A stretch of DNA of 64,000 nt. Source: Monilinia fructicola. Its lineage: Eukaryota; Ascomycota; Leotiomycetes; Helotiales; Sclerotiniaceae. The position numbers and the translations under genes were made by a program. Every line of letters begins with the position of its first letter. Position 1 is the stretch's first letter. Location: assembly GCA_008692225.1 (NCBI GenBank), contig VICG01000007.1, forward strand, positions 338,501-402,500, in the 5' to 3' direction. The notes beneath the pieces are model-generated. The model was not told where the DNA came from. It saw nothing but the letters and a program-made list of their open reading frames with translations, and did not search any database. Shown here piece by piece: positions 22,278 to 35,040 of the stretch.

Positions 22278-23049
22278 ATGGCTGCTCCTATGGACCAAAG
22301 AATCAACGTTCCCATTGATGATCCAAATGCCGATACAGAATGGAATGATATCTTACGAGCAAAGGGAATAATTCCCGAGAAACCTCCTTCGCCCACGCCC
22401 CTCATCGAAGAAGCCATTCTCGAAGGACGTCGACTTGCGCATGAAAATCGTCTCGAAGGCAAAGATCTTGACGAGCTTGATGCTCTAGAAGATGAAGAAG
22501 ATGATGCTTTCCTCGAACAGTATAAAAAAACAACGAATGGCAGAGTTATCATCCATAACGAAGAAGGCCAAGCATGGCACGGTTTATCCTTTATCAAAGC
22601 CTGATTACCAGAGAGAGGTCACAGATGCTAGCCAAGATTCGCCCGTGTTGGTTAATCTTACCAGTGGGTTGGGAACGAATGTGGAGAGTAGAGTTTTGAC
22701 GGAGTTGTGGAGAAGAGCAGCTGCAGAGTTTGGGGAAGTGAAGTTCTGCGAGATGAGGGGTGATATGGCAATTGAGGGATATCCTGATAGGAATTGTCCT
22801 ACAATACTGGTTTACAATAAAGGAGATATTGTGAAACAGGTTGTTACATTGATGACCATGGGAGGTGTCAGGGTAGGAATGGCAGAGATTGATACGCTGT
22901 TGATTGAAATCGGAGCTATCAAAGACAATGATATGAGAGTTACAAAGCGGAGGCGAGATGCAGAGGATGAAGAAGAAGAGCGCCGAGAGAAGGGTGGAAT
23001 TCGAGGTTCAAAGCAAGCCAATGTAGAGAGTGATGATGATGATTGGTAA
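22278..23049 (+). CDS. PLP2: Phosducin-like protein 2 (PhLP2/Plp2, CCT cofactor), one extra A
   Basis: PhLP2 proteins assist the cytosolic chaperonin CCT in folding actin and tubulin; the yeast orthologue Plp2 is essential. The N-terminal signature DDPNADTEWNDILRAKGI near residues 14-32 is characteristic of this subfamily. An acidic helix (DELDALEDEEDDAFLEQY) leads to a thioredoxin-fold domain with REVTDAS, LVNLTSGLG, GYPDRNCPTILVYNKGDIV and GGVRVG, and an acidic C-terminus. The raw frame breaks at A7 22524-22530. With six A the segment reads KKQRMAELSS and the whole CDS is 771 nt, 256 aa. The active-site Cys pair of true thioredoxins is absent, as expected for phosducins. Confidence 0.92.
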
Positions 23050-23850
23050 TATATGGGATCTGGTATCACATTGCATAGCATTTGGAGTTATGGTGCATAT
23101 GGGAAACAAAATTACCTGGGATCGTCTGTATTGACCGCAATGTACATGCGAAATTTCATTCGCAGGTTCGTGGATTTAATGAGTCTTCTTGGCAAAGAAC
23201 ATCAAGATATCTTACTTGACGTGCTGATGACAACTTTGTAAGACGAAGTTATATTCCCAAATATAAGTCATCACAAGTGTCGGATTTAATTGCAAAGCTT
23301 CTCCACAAGTGTACCTGATAACGCTCTCAAAAACCCGTTCTCTTTCTCTCTTCTCACCGGATCTCGAAGCGTATGTCGACAGTTCGTTTACACGCTGCCA
23401 TCTAGGTCGAGTAGGTATCTATCCTTAAATACACTCAAATTTACCAGAAATATATCCAGCCTCGTAGATCATCACCCAGACAGCTTTCACAATATTATGT
23501 TATCCTTCAAAAATTGTGAAGCAATCACAAAGGGGTTTTCGCATAGACCAATGCGAGTTTCCTTTCCTGTTTGCCAAGCAGGTAAAGGTCCCAGCCCAGC
23601 CTAACAAATCGTTATCAAAGTAAAAACAGGCGCCTGAATATCCATGGTCTTCCAACTCAGCATAGACAATTCGTAGTCCGTAGTCGATGGATTTGTACTC
23701 GAGTCGTCGGAGCTGTTCTGCCTAGATCGATGATCCTCGTGGGGGAACCTTTGTTTATCCACAGAAACGAATTCAAGGGACACACCATCGTACCGAGAAT
23801 TCATAGCGCATCACACAATACCCAGATCACACCTTACAGCCGGATGCATC
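23050..23850. other. Convergent intergenic region
   Basis: Lies between the 3' ends of PLP2 and the secreted-protein gene. The ORFs at 23053-23241 and 23290-23604 lack recognisable features. Confidence 0.5.
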
Positions 23851-24378
23851 TCAGCCCGTTGAAGTAGTGATTCCCCTCTGCCTAATAACAGCATCATCCC
23901 ATTCCTCGGGAAAAACCCCTCGAAATGACCCATCAGCCTGCTTCAACCATTTATACTCCACACCTTTATAAAGCCCCATCTCGCCATGTTGAAACCCAAA
24001 CCCATTCTTGGAAATCGGCGTGACTCTTGCAGTATCGAACGTTCGAATGACATTAAATGACTGGCACTTGATCCCAAGAATCGCATTTTCAATCTCCGCA
24101 CATCCACTCTCTACTCGGGCAATGGCACTTTCGGGATCACAGTCCTGAGAGGAGTAAAACACCACAACGGTATTATCATCCGAAGTCCCCATATTCAAAA
24201 CAAATGCCGAACTGGCAGCCGGCGGAATTCGTGCTTGACATCCCCGACTAGGTGTTCCTGTCCACCGACGTATAGTTTCCTTAGCAGCGCATCTGGGTTC
24301 GGAATTGAAGTGTACCCAATATGCAGAGGAAGAGGCGACGAAAGAAAGCCATGCGACGAGGTAAACTTGACACAACAT
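23851..24378 (-). CDS. Predicted secreted protein, 175 aa, candidate effector
   Basis: Single-exon gene with an ATG at 24376-24378. The N-terminus MLCQVYLVAWLSFVASSSAY is a typical signal peptide, with cleavage likely after the Ser/Ala run near residue 19. Five cysteines follow the cleavage site (at PRC, RGC, QDC, SGC and IKC). No membrane segment, GPI signal or known domain is visible. The C-terminal half is rich in Gly, Phe and Trp (FGFQHGEMGLYKGVEYKWLK). Length, signal peptide and lack of homology to known enzymes are what one sees in effector candidates of leotiomycete plant pathogens; that role is inference. The frame is intact. Confidence 0.7.
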   Translation of the reverse strand: MLCQVYLVAWLSFVASSSAYWVHFNSEPRCAAKETIRRWTGTPSRGCQARIPPAASSAFVLNMGTSDDNTVVVFYSSQDCDPESAIARVESGCAEIENAILGIKCQSFNVIRTFDTARVTPISKNGFGFQHGEMGLYKGVEYKWLKQADGSFRGVFPEEWDDAVIRQRGITTSTG

Positions 24379-25315
24379 GATGGCGGCTCGAGCTCAAAAT
24401 AATAAACATAGGATTGAAATAACAGAATACAAACTCAAGGAGTTTTAAATCTTCTCCTCACCTCTCAGACTCTACTTGTCACTCTCCTTTGTTAATCAGC
24501 TGGGCTGCGCAATGCCAAGGTCGGCAAATGGGCAACGGCCATTGTCAGCCTTCTTATATGTGCCAGGCTACGAGTGTTTCGAATCATCGCTGATTGTAAG
24601 ACATGTCTCTATTTGACATTCCGGGGAAACACAAAGAATGTAATCCAGGGTCAACTTTCCTCCGTTTGGAAATGGGCATGTCGTGGTAGTTTTGAATTGC
24701 ACAGATTGCATGACAATTTATGTTGTGAAACTTGAGTCTGAACAATGAATTGATTGAGGGGTTGCATTTTGGGAAAAAGTGCTGAAGAAAGCTTGCTGAA
24801 GGATGATTGCTTATCCTTGGTAATTAGACGGTAGGAATCCTATAGGATGATGATGGTGGGGGAAGGATGTGGGATTGGTTGAGAGATTGGGCTTGCCGAA
24901 TGATATTTAGGATTTGGGCACTCCCGGTGAGCCGTTCCCGGTGAGCCAAGTATTTGAGTAATCTCATTGAACCAATTACAAGAATCCTTAATGTAAAAAG
25001 GTAAAATAAGTTTTTGTGAAGCATGAGAAATGAATTTTGTATTCAGTTATGTGTTGCTGTGATATAGCTAGTATGTGAAGTAATCGCACGTCTATCTCTA
25101 CTGATGTAAGTAATAATTGGTCTGCCCACTGGGGAGAAATTAAAATCACCTGGGCACACAGCGTTTCGCCAGATGTTCTTGGTCCCCCTGAAAATGCAAT
25201 CCACTTTTTGATGAAAACAGATATACTGGAGTGAATATCTCCAGATATACTGGACCACTCATCCGCCTTTCTCGGCATGTAATTTCGTCCTGTGTCTCAT
25301 CTGCACCAGAACTTG
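24379..25315. other. Intergenic region
   Basis: Holds the promoter of the secreted-protein gene and the 3' flank of the 354-aa gene. A duplicated CCCGGTGAGCC lies at about 24925-24955. No gene seen. Confidence 0.5.
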
Positions 25316-26561
25316 TTATAAAGCCCTCTTTAAAGCTTCCATCTCTCGCTCATAGATCACCTCGTCTTGTGCTTTGATATGTTGCAACTGCAGCTGAGTC
25401 AGTCTCTCTACCTCTTCCTCTACTCGCAGTGCTTCTTTTATCTTCTCAATCTCCGCACTCGTCTTCTTTAGCTTTCTTTCAACTCTCGCCTGGAGCTTAT
25501 CTCCAAATCTAGCTTGAAGATTGAAAGATAGCGGTTCAAGTGGACGGCAGAGATTGTCAAGTATCCTGGTTCGCTCAATATCTTTCAGATACATAGTAAT
25601 GTATGATGCATCACGGACCATAAATTCGACTACTATAACGGGGATTTTCTTGGTACGATGGACCGCGCAGTGGCGGATTTGACCAATCTTTTCGAGAAGA
25701 TAGGAGAGGCTATCGGAAATTTGGGAGTTTTCATAATCAACGAGTTCCTTGATGTCATCTTTGTGAGTCTGCATACCAGCTATCATCGCAGTAGCTAGTT
25801 CGTTCAACCTGTAGACTACATATTAGCACATCTCATGTTTTCATCTGTACTATGGGAGATTAGAATGTTTTTATATCAACGTACTCAGCCTCACCCATCT
25901 CTTCCCATCCATTTTCTACGCACACTTCTGGCCAATTTCTATACAAGAACTCGAACAAAGCTTCCTCCAAGACATTTTGTGTGCGAGTCAAAATCTTAGA
26001 CTGCATGTTAAACGGAAGCCATCTATCGTTTAACACTGGGACATCATAAGGGCCAAGGCCATAAAACGCAAGGGTTTCCTGAACCTTCTTGAAAAGATGT
26101 TCATTCTTGATCCATGGCTTGATTGGCATGGCGGGCATCCGCTTCTTCAATGGAGGACCCTGTGGAACAGCAGTGAAAGGACTTGGAGATCTGCTGCGCT
26201 TAGCTTCGGGATCTATGAAGTATAAGTGAAGAACCAAAGGTTTCATAAAGTGGTCAACTTACTATTTTGAGACCTCTGGGAGTTTATTGTTGAAATCTCA
26301 ATCGCATTGCTAGGGTCCATCATTATGTGTAAAGTTATATCTCTTTCTGGGGCTTTCGAGGTAAGTGGTGAGGCCCTATCGCATAAGTCTCCTGAGCTAT
26401 ATCAGAAATAAGTGATGGGTTTCTGGAATTTAGCATTCAACATGAACGTACCTTTGTCCACCAGTCTCTAAAAGTGGAGAATTTCCCCTGTTGTCAATCT
26501 TTCCAGAAGATCTGATGATATCCGGTTGAGCACAAGTCATCCCCATGTCCAGTTGCTTCAT
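25316..26561 (-). CDS. Unrecognised 354-aa protein with C-terminal coiled coil, four exons
   Basis: Splicing was read directly. Exon 1 is 26452-26561, exon 2 26263-26396, exon 3 25885-26212 and exon 4 25316-25808. All introns are GT-AG (donors GTACGT, GTAAGT, GTACGT) and the phases agree, giving 1,065 nt. The N-terminus is disordered, with a basic Ser/Pro segment (KRSRSPSPF). The middle holds a conserved-looking region (HLFKKVQETLAFYGLGPYDV; WLPFNMQSKILTRTQNVLEE). The last ~70 residues are a charged coiled coil (ARVERKLKKTSAEIEKIKEA). No catalytic motif or known domain is recognised. A KKR cluster near the N-terminus could be a nuclear signal. It seems to be an intact gene without indels. Confidence 0.75.
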
Positions 26562-27767
26562 TGCAGGCAGAAAAATTAGCTTGAGTAGGTGGTTGGTTGT
26601 GGAAATATGTAGATTTTAAATAAGAATATGGCCTCTTCCACTCATTGTCGAAGATATAACCACGCACAAGATGCCGTATGGAGCCGTATCCATCTTTTGA
26701 ATCCAGGTATTGAGATGTCGGATCTCAAATTATTCGTCAAATATTAGATAGGGGAGCCTCGCTCATTCACCCTGACTTACCATAGAATGAGAAAGACTTG
26801 AAGAAGAAAGAACGTTGGAAGAAAGAAGCAGTCTTTGCACACATTTGACAGTGAATTGTGCAACTAGAGGCTTGGGCGAGTGCAACAAATGAGACAAACA
26901 TCACCTACTTGATTGGTTGTGACATGAAGAATCGAGAAACCTTCTAATACAAAGTGAATGGCATCACTGCATGGGTATAAGGTGGGAGGATGGTCGGAGA
27001 CTACTCGCGGGGGCTATACTAGTATAAAGGCTGCGAGTCATTAGACGATTGAAAGAACTCCGGGTCTTAAGCGATGGATAGTACAAACTAGCGCGCCTTC
27101 CCAAAGTGTAAGTAATCACTTGCGCTCGAGAATTGATTGGCTTCTTGGAGAGAATGACGTCAATTTAGAGATTCATCAGATATGCAACAAATCTGCATTG
27201 GAGACCTAACTCGCAGTCTAGTCCGTGTGCTATAGAGCTATCGACGGAAATCCGGGGAATCGAGCACTAAATTACCAGAGGTTCCAGAAAGATAATTCAT
27301 CTGCCTGCAGGTTCAGCGCGGTAGGTACGCTACAGATTCGAACGTAGCCTTAGAATGGTTTGGGATGCAGAAAGAAAATAAGTCAATGTTCTGCATAATA
27401 GTGCATGTAAATCTCATGTTAGCTAGATGCTTGGGAAGATCTTATGGTGCAAAGGCGACCAGAATATCGACACTGTCTTGCAGTAATTGTAAAATCGAGA
27501 GAACACACTCAAAACTAACATTCCTTTATGATAACCACAAGTTTTGATTGAAAGGACATGAGGATGAAGTGTACGAATGATCTAAGATATAGAAAAAATG
27601 CAGGTCGTACAAGGTTATTAAGATATCATAATAGATGTGTCAAGAAAAACATAAAAGCCAGATATATACACGCGAGAAATTACCACAAGCTTTCGAACCC
27701 TCGACCACGACAGACAAATACATAAAGGGATATCATTTGAGAACTAAATTTGCAATTCGTGAATATG
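26562..27767. other. Intergenic region
   Basis: Promoter of the 354-aa gene and 3' flank of MEF2. I see no gene or repeat structure in these 1.2 kb. Confidence 0.5.
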
Positions 27768-30487
27768 CTACAAAGCTTTTTCTCTGGGTCCAGACAGTCT
27801 TTCAAACTTGTCAACGCTCATTACAAATGTTCCTCTACCACCAGTCATGCTCCTCAGATGCTTCAAGTATCCAACCATTTCCTTCAGGGGTACACGAGCT
27901 GTGATTTGGCGCTGCTGGCCAGGCCCAGATGAATCTGTGCTAGACCCTGATGCAAATGGATCTGGAGGTGTATAAACTCTGGATATATCGATTGGTGGCA
28001 GCTCATTTTCTGAATCCTCTACTTCGTTATCATTTTCAAGTGATAGTATATGGCCGCCACGAGCTGATGAGAGATCATGAACAATTGCACCGAGGGATGA
28101 TTCGTCGCAGCTGATAACTACATTCATGACTGGCTCCATGAGTCCGATCGAGTTTGCCTGGAATGCTTCTTTGAGAGCGGCTTGCACGGCATGTCTTGAT
28201 GCAGAAGATAATGCAGCAGATGTAGTGTCAGACCCAAAAACATCCTCGACTGTATCGAATTTGAGTAGTACATGGGCAGAATGAAGTGGGAATGCGCGAC
28301 GTGGGCCACGTGCTAGACCCGCGACAGCACCATTAATCAGTGCAGTATGAACTTCGGCAATGGACATGTCGGATGGCATTGTTAGAGCTCCATCGCCTCC
28401 CTCATGTCTAACTGGTCTTGGAATACGGACGGTGATTGTGTTTCCATCAATCTTCATAGTGTGATCCGAATCTTCTAAAGGCTGCTCATCTGGACTGATA
28501 ATAGCCTCGCATCCTGCCTTTCCTTTCTTGCCGGCGACTTCACGATCAAAAATGTATTTCTGAGGTGAGGTGGAGGACAAGACACATTCTCGGTAACCAA
28601 TTTCAATATTACCCATGGTTGCCTTGGCTTTGAAATCATTCACAAGGCGATCTTTGGCAATCTCTAGATGCAGCTCGCCCATACCACTCAACTGCATTTG
28701 CCCAGATTCTGCATCAATGTTGACATGAAGACTAGGATCTTCCCTCAGCAAGAGTTGCAGTATTTCAGCGACATTTTTCTCTTCACTTAGGCTGTGTGGT
28801 TCTATTGCAGCAAAAAAGACTGGTGGAGGGACTTCAATCGGTCGCAGCTGAAGAATATTCAATGGTGGCGGCGGCCCGTTTTTTTGGATGGGCACCTGTA
28901 TATGATAACAACGTATCGCCTGTGCGAGCGTGTTTCAAACCCGCAATAACGCCAATCTGGCCGGCCGGTATGCTTTCTATCTCTACGGCATCAGATGCGT
29001 ACATTTGTAACAGCCTTTGAGCTCTCTCAGAAACATGCAGATTAGTGTTCCATAAGGCAGTGTTTCTCTTCACTCTACCAGAGTATACCCTAATATAAAC
29101 TAATACGCCGCGTCGAGGATCATTGACTACTTTGAAAGCAAGCGCGCAAGCTTCAACCTGGGAGATGAGGGAGGTTCGGGGATTGGATCTCTTGGCCAGA
29201 TGTCTCGGTTGTGCTGCCGTGAGATCCAGCTTTCCATGCAGAAGCTGGGACAAGCTACCATGGACATTGCCGAGTTGAATCTCGGGATCAGGCCTCTCAA
29301 TAGGATTCGGTAGAAGATGATTAATCGCATCAAGAAGTGGTTGTACGCCAATGTTGCGAAAACTGGCTCCTGCAAAGACTGGGATGAGTTTACCTGATCC
29401 ATCGAGCACGCATTTACGTAGACTTGTTGTAATTGCATTCGGTGATATGAGTAGACTGTCATCATTACACTCCAGCCAGTTTTCAAGAAGCCCTTCATCG
29501 AATTCGCACAATACCTCCACGATTGCAGCTCGCGCTTTGATAACTTCCTCGGCGAACTTTGGGTCATCATTCTTCAACTGATCAAGAGTGAAATGTTGAA
29601 TGGATTTGCCATCACCACCTTCTTCCCATTTCAGAGCACAAAGGTTGACTGCATCACCGACTCCCATAAACCTACCCTTACCACCTTCCCACCATGGAAT
29701 CTGACAAACTGCAGGCCAACCTCGAAGCCGTGATCCAATTTCCTTGACTGTTCTCGCAAAGGCAGCTCCCTCTCGATCAAGCTTATTGACAAAAGCAATT
29801 CTAGGAATACTGTAATTGTTTGCTTGTTTCCATACCTTTTCAGTCTGAGCTTCTACCCCTGCGACACCATCAAGAATACACACGGCACCATCAAGAATTC
29901 TCAAAGAACGAAGAACTTCGAATGTGAAGTCTGCGTGACCAGGAGTGTCAATCAGATTCACGGTATGTGATACATGTGATCGAGATGAGTCGGATACTTT
30001 CAAGGATGGATTAATCTCGGGCGCAGGGGGCCAGTGCATAGTCACGGCTGCTGATTGAATAGTTATTCCCCTAGCCCTTTCAGCGGGGAGAAAGTCTGTG
30101 ACTGTAGAGCCATCATCCACGTCTAACAAACTTGTCAGACTCTGTTCGTGATAATCATGTGACCAGAATAATCATACCTCCTATTCGACGAGTATAGCCA
30201 CTATAATAGAGCATACGCTCAGTAGTAGTGGTTTTGCCCTTTTTTGAAATCAGAGACAAGTAGTACGAAAGATCAATGAGACTTACAGCATCGATATGAG
30301 CTATTATACCGATATTTCGAGTTGTCTGCGTCAACGCGTCATGATTTTCAGCATGGTGTGAATTATATCGAATGAACGTCTTGAATAGACTAGGTTTGAC
30401 GTTAACCTTACTTTGACAAGGTTGAAAGCCTTGTGTCAAGTATCGATGCCATACTCGACACCCTCTTTTTGATACCAACCAAATCAT
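27768..30487 (-). CDS. MEF2: Mitochondrial elongation factor G2 / ribosome-releasing factor 2 (MEF2), one extra base
   Basis: EF-G2 proteins act with mitochondrial RRF to split ribosomes after termination. The N-terminus is rich in Arg/Lys/Ser and lacks acidic residues at first, as a mitochondrial presequence should. Exons are 30287-30487, 30178-30238 and 27768-30122. GTPase motifs are in order: AHIDAGKTTTTE (spliced across intron 1), [20 protein letters not shown] and NKLDREGA. Domains III-V follow, with [14 protein letters not shown] and the C-terminal [16 protein letters not shown]. The raw frame breaks at T7 28879-28885; with six the junction reads KNGPPPPLN and the CDS is 2,616 nt, 871 aa. 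The start was placed at the internal ATG, 30485-30487. It is divergent from VPS17 across 392 bp. Confidence 0.93.
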
Positions 30488-30879
30488 TCCCTTAACCCCC
30501 AAGTCATTGAAGATATTTCCAGAACTCTTTGTACTTTACCTAGGTATGTATACGAGGTGTAGCGAGGAGAATGATAGATTACTAATATTAGCCTCAGGCA
30601 GTCTAATTCTAGGAGACGGGGGGCGGAATAAGCCAGACCAGACCACTGGCTGAACCTTGACACTCTTGTTGACGCCTACCTCACCAAAAGCTGAAGCTTG
30701 AAGTCAACCTCAATTGATTATATTTGGCATCTTTCTACTTTTTCTTCACGAATTTATGAAATACCCAGGTGCACCAGTCTAAATTTGAAAGGTCGCTTTG
30801 ATCTCCCAATTGCTACCTTTCTATTCCATCGTCTATAGCTTATTGTCTTACACACTCAAACGTCGCGCAATTCATCATC
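30488..30879. promoter_or_regulatory. Divergent promoter region, MEF2/VPS17
   Basis: Both genes start from this 392-bp spacer. No recognised motif. Confidence 0.4.
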
Positions 30880-32809
30880 ATGGACTATTCTGCCTCGATA
30901 AATGATGCCGATAATCCGGCAGGTGCTTCTCCATGGGGATCTTCTCCTACTGGCTCACCACAACATCCAAGGACCAGCACATTTCCGCCGAGAGATATTG
31001 TATCGCCGATTCCGTATGATCCAAAACAACCCGGCGGTGCAAGCTATTCGCAAGAAGATATAATGGGAGTTGGAGGTTTCAATCGACCGGACAGCAGTGC
31101 TGGTGTATCAGCCTCTGATGTTGAGAGTCGCAGACCTGATACTGCCGAATCAGCTCGAGGTGATGCCGAGGCACAGCATGGTTTTGGACAACCACATCAA
31201 CAGCAAACATCTTCACAACAACAGTATCCAGCAGTTCAACATAAACCTGAACCTCAGAGATATCACCATTCGGCCGCGCGACAAGCACATCATGTCTCAG
31301 CACCACATTACAAGCTGCAAGCAAAGATCACTGGATTGGAGCGCACTGGGAGGAAAGATCCAATCCTGAGATTTGATGTGCACGTAAGTCATCAATTAAG
31401 AAAACATGTATTCCTGATATTGGCTAACCAAGCTCCTTAGACAAACCTTCCCAAATTTAGAACAACTCAATTTCGCGATGTCCGACGAACACATTCCGAA
31501 TTCACCAAGTTGGCAGACCATTTAATATCCTCGAACCCGGAAGCTATAGTTCCCGCAGTTCCTCCCGCGTTGACATCTGCCGGCGCTGGTACTGATGAAG
31601 ACGAAGCGCGGGTTAAAGCTTCTCTTCAGCGATGGCTCAATTATGTTTGTTCTAATGACGTGTTAATGAGGGATGATGAGATGGTTCTGTTTGTTGAGAG
31701 TGATTTTGGATACAGCCCGATGTTGAAGAGGAAACAACCAGCCACTGGTGTGCGCCGAAGAGTTATTAAGCAATTTGCTCCTCCACCGGATGATACACCA
31801 GAATTACAAGATGCAAGGCCGGTTGTGAAGCTCTTCTACCTCGGTTCAATGGATGCAGGCCACAAGGTGGACAAACTGGTCAAAGCAAGACGAGGCAGGT
31901 TATCACATGATAGTTCTATATCCGGCCACTAATCTGTGTACAGGTCTTGGTCTAGCGGAGTCCGATTTCGGGGTCAAGTTGGGTGCAATGAATATCCAAG
32001 AGCCTCATCAAGGCCTCGCTAATGCATACCGGAAGCTTGGAAAGACAATCCAAAGTACGGGTGATTTTCATGCAGCGCAAGGTACTGCTGAAGCCACGAC
32101 AATAGGTGACCCACTTCAGTATCATTCTCAAGATGCATTTATCGTCAAAGAAACTCTTACGAATCGGCACATCCTCCTGCGCGAATTATTACAAGCTCAG
32201 CAATTAACTCGAAGCAAGCTTAATGCTGCGGACCGCTTAAAGGCCAGCTCATCTGTCCGAAGAGAGAAAGTTGATGAGGCCATATCAGCCCTAGATGAGG
32301 CACGCAGCAATGAAGTTTATCTTCAAAATAAAACCCAACGCGTCACTGCGAATTTATTGCTTGAACAACGAAGGTGGTTCGCTCGGACTTCTGCAGATTT
32401 AAGACTAAGTCTTCGAGAATATGTGATTCGTGAGATCGAGGCGGAGCGACGGACATTGGCAACATTAGAAAGCATCAGACCCGACATACGAGCGATCGAT
32501 TCTTCTGGAGGACTTAGCCGGTTGGGTAGAGAATCACACCCAGCAGCAAGGAGGGCCAGTCTTGCAGCAAGTCAAGGCCCTAAAGGTGATTCGTGGTCTG
32601 GTGTTCCAAGACGCCCCGATGGACTTAACCGGAGCATTTCAGGCAGTTTTATGTCCACTCCCGAAGGCGCAAATGGCGAAGAAGAGGGTGTGGGTCGTGA
32701 CAGGTCGCTCAGTGGCAGCACTGGTGGGTTGCCAGGCTTAAAGGAAGAAGATGATGAGGACAGAGTTGATGCGAGAAATGCGGCGTCGAGATTGGCTAAT
32801 GTTTTATGA
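30880..32809 (+). CDS. VPS17: Sorting nexin Vps17 (retromer PX-BAR subunit), 607 aa
   Basis: Vps17 pairs with Vps5 to bend endosomal membrane in retromer-dependent recycling to the Golgi. Exons are 30880-31383, 31441-31894 and 31944-32809. A disordered Gln/Pro/Ser N-terminus (about 140 residues) is followed by a PX domain (YKLQAKITGLERTGRKDPIL, then FRTTQFRDVRRTHSEFTKL) that would bind phosphatidylinositol 3-phosphate. The BAR region includes GLGLAESDFGVKLGAMN and the helical block RWFARTSADLRLSLREYVIR. The C-terminus is Ser/Gly-rich. Intron 1 is a normal 57-nt GT-AG intron. Intron 2 only keeps frame with a GC donor (GCAGGT at 31895), ending at AG 31943, which gives KARRGLGLAESDF. No indels seen. 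Confidence 0.9.
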
Positions 32810-33930
32810 GATGGTTATTGCCGAGATACTTCTGGGCGACTTTCCGGTATTATGATCCGAGAAAAAGGGCCCTTGTCATACGCATTGTACAACCCAAAAT
32901 CTGTATCGTTCATGCAAGCATCACAGTGTGTATGCAATACAATAATCTTTGTGCGACTTTATCCGCTAAGCTACTGGTATCTTATGATAGTGCTTGAGAA
33001 TATTTGATGAATTTGCTTGGTACCCTCCAAAGTGGTCAGGTAGGTTCCCTCACCGCTAAATCTAGATGTTTTCTTTTCGCAAATTAGCGTGCATCATTGC
33101 ATATCATATCACTTGAGCTTTGTACCATGAGCCGCACACCTGCTAGACCCTCGAACAGTTTCAAGGGCCTCCGGGTAAATGCCATACAACCTTGACATCT
33201 TCGCTAATCAAGACGATTACATTAACCTTGAAGACAGATAACCCAAGCCCATAATAAATCTGAACCAGGTCTTTGGTTCGTACTACACCATTCGCAAAGC
33301 AGGCTTCCTTGTATAGTTTTACAATCGTAGGTTGTGGCACAAGCTGCGATGAACAATTTGATATAGATTTTGTGTCACATCTCTAATTTCTGCATACCCA
33401 ACCTTTTTTTTCACATGCAGCAGCTCTAGCCACGTCACGAAAATGTTATTCACGATCAGAGGTTACGATCTACCCTTTCACCATATCCTGCTCCAGTAGC
33501 ATGAAAATATCAATATACCACCCGGAATAAATGCGACGTTGTGGAGGGAGAACGCACTTTCTACACAACATCAGGCATGCGGGCCGTGTTCTTCCGAAGG
33601 GCTCATGGCAAGCTACCCTAGCACCTCTCTGCTATTTTTGTACCCAGGTACTTGCAAGTTCTGGTTCGTATTCGGCCGCTTGCTCATTTCCAGCTTGAAC
33701 TGGGCATCCATTGGCTTCTCTTTCACTCGCTTCTGCCACCTCACTGCTGCGTGAAAGCGGGCTTCGAATAATGAATGAAAAGGCGAAAAATTACCCAGTA
33801 TGTGCGCCGATGACGAACTTTGTATCACATCTTGGCCATTCTTATCGGCATGTAATGGAAATATTGCCATTTCGAATTGCCTATCAGTGTCCTACCATCT
33901 GCAACAATTTTACCAGCCTTACCAGACTTC
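32810..33930. other. Intergenic region
   Basis: No supportable gene. The ORF at 33711-34145 overlaps the better candidate at 33931 in another frame and is rejected. Confidence 0.45.
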
Positions 33931-34398
33931 ATGAATCAAGGGGATGCGCCATTAATGCAACCAATATCTCTGTCAACTTTTCTCGTCACAATATAATCTA
34001 TCAACAGACGATCAACGGGTCAATCGACGATTCAAAGAGCTCTTGCAGTTGTGGCACGGATGCCCCGACTTCAATCTACCAGCTTTGGAGAAAATCCGGG
34101 GAACGGAGGAGAATGTATGGATTGTGCGTATTCAAGTTCTCATGAATACTAATCACGACTGGTATTCGCAGCCAATCCCTGTTACATCTCCTTCGCTCTC
34201 ATGGACATGGCGGCGAACTATTGGATTGAAGGGATTTGATGTCTTATCAGATCTGGACCTTTGATACCATTATACCCGGTACGCGTTGTTCATATGTCTG
34301 GACTCAAGAGATTTGTTGATATGTACGAATTCTCACTTCAGCGATATGAGCTGCAGTCTGATGAAAAGGAACGAAAGAAACAAGCGATGTATCAGTGA
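33931..34398 (+). CDS. Unrecognised 154-aa protein, three +1 frame breaks
   Basis: Three adjoining open frames, each displaced by +1, join into one protein if a base is removed at TTTT 33978-33981, TTT 34260-34262 and TTT 34312-34314. The result is 465 nt, beginning MNQGDAPLMQPISLSTF and ending KERKKQAMYQ before a TGA at 34396-34398. The middle reads RRFKELLQLWHGCPDFNL and IRGTEENVWIVRIQ. I recognise no domain; there is no signal peptide or membrane segment. The pattern of breaks matches those in certain genes of this window, which supports reality, but with three corrections in 468 bp a decayed gene is also possible. Confidence 0.45.
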
Positions 34399-35040
34399 GT
34401 GACTAGGATACAACCAGGGCGCTAAGTGAGAGGTTCGGAAATTACTGTTTCTAGCCACACAGCTATCTTCAACATCTCCCGTTGGAGCCAAACATCCGAC
34501 AACGTTGTATCTTTTGTATCTTTAATCTACCGTCACACACGAAAAGATCTTTTTGGGATCTTCACCAATCTAATGTACATGAAAACAAATATATCTCACT
34601 CCAATCGCAAACTTTTCTCTCCTCACACATGAAGGTCCGACTCCGATGGAAGCACAAAATTCATACAGAGTGTGGTGTGCTTGTGTGCCTGCGTCTGCAG
34701 GGTACAGATGCATGGGATATATGCATTTTCTGTAGCACTCCAATGAATTGTCACTAAGTATACTGCGCGATGGATAGCAACATGATAGATTAAGCTTTCG
34801 CATGGTAGTTATCTTGCAATCATGATAGTGTAGATAGCTACAAGCTACCTGACTTGACAACGAGAGTGCCATCCCCTTGTCCAGGGGAGGAAGGCAAACG
34901 GTATAAGTTTGGGGGGTCACTTTGGGTAGTGGATGAAGAGAAAGAATCTATTCAGCCCCCACACTTTTCTTTCTTGGTCAGAGCACTGGGAAATCGTTTT
35001 TGTTACCTCATACCTTTGACATCTTACACATTGATTCGAG
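34399..35040. other. Intergenic region upstream of the dehydrogenase
   Basis: No gene recognised; short ORFs only. Confidence 0.45.
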
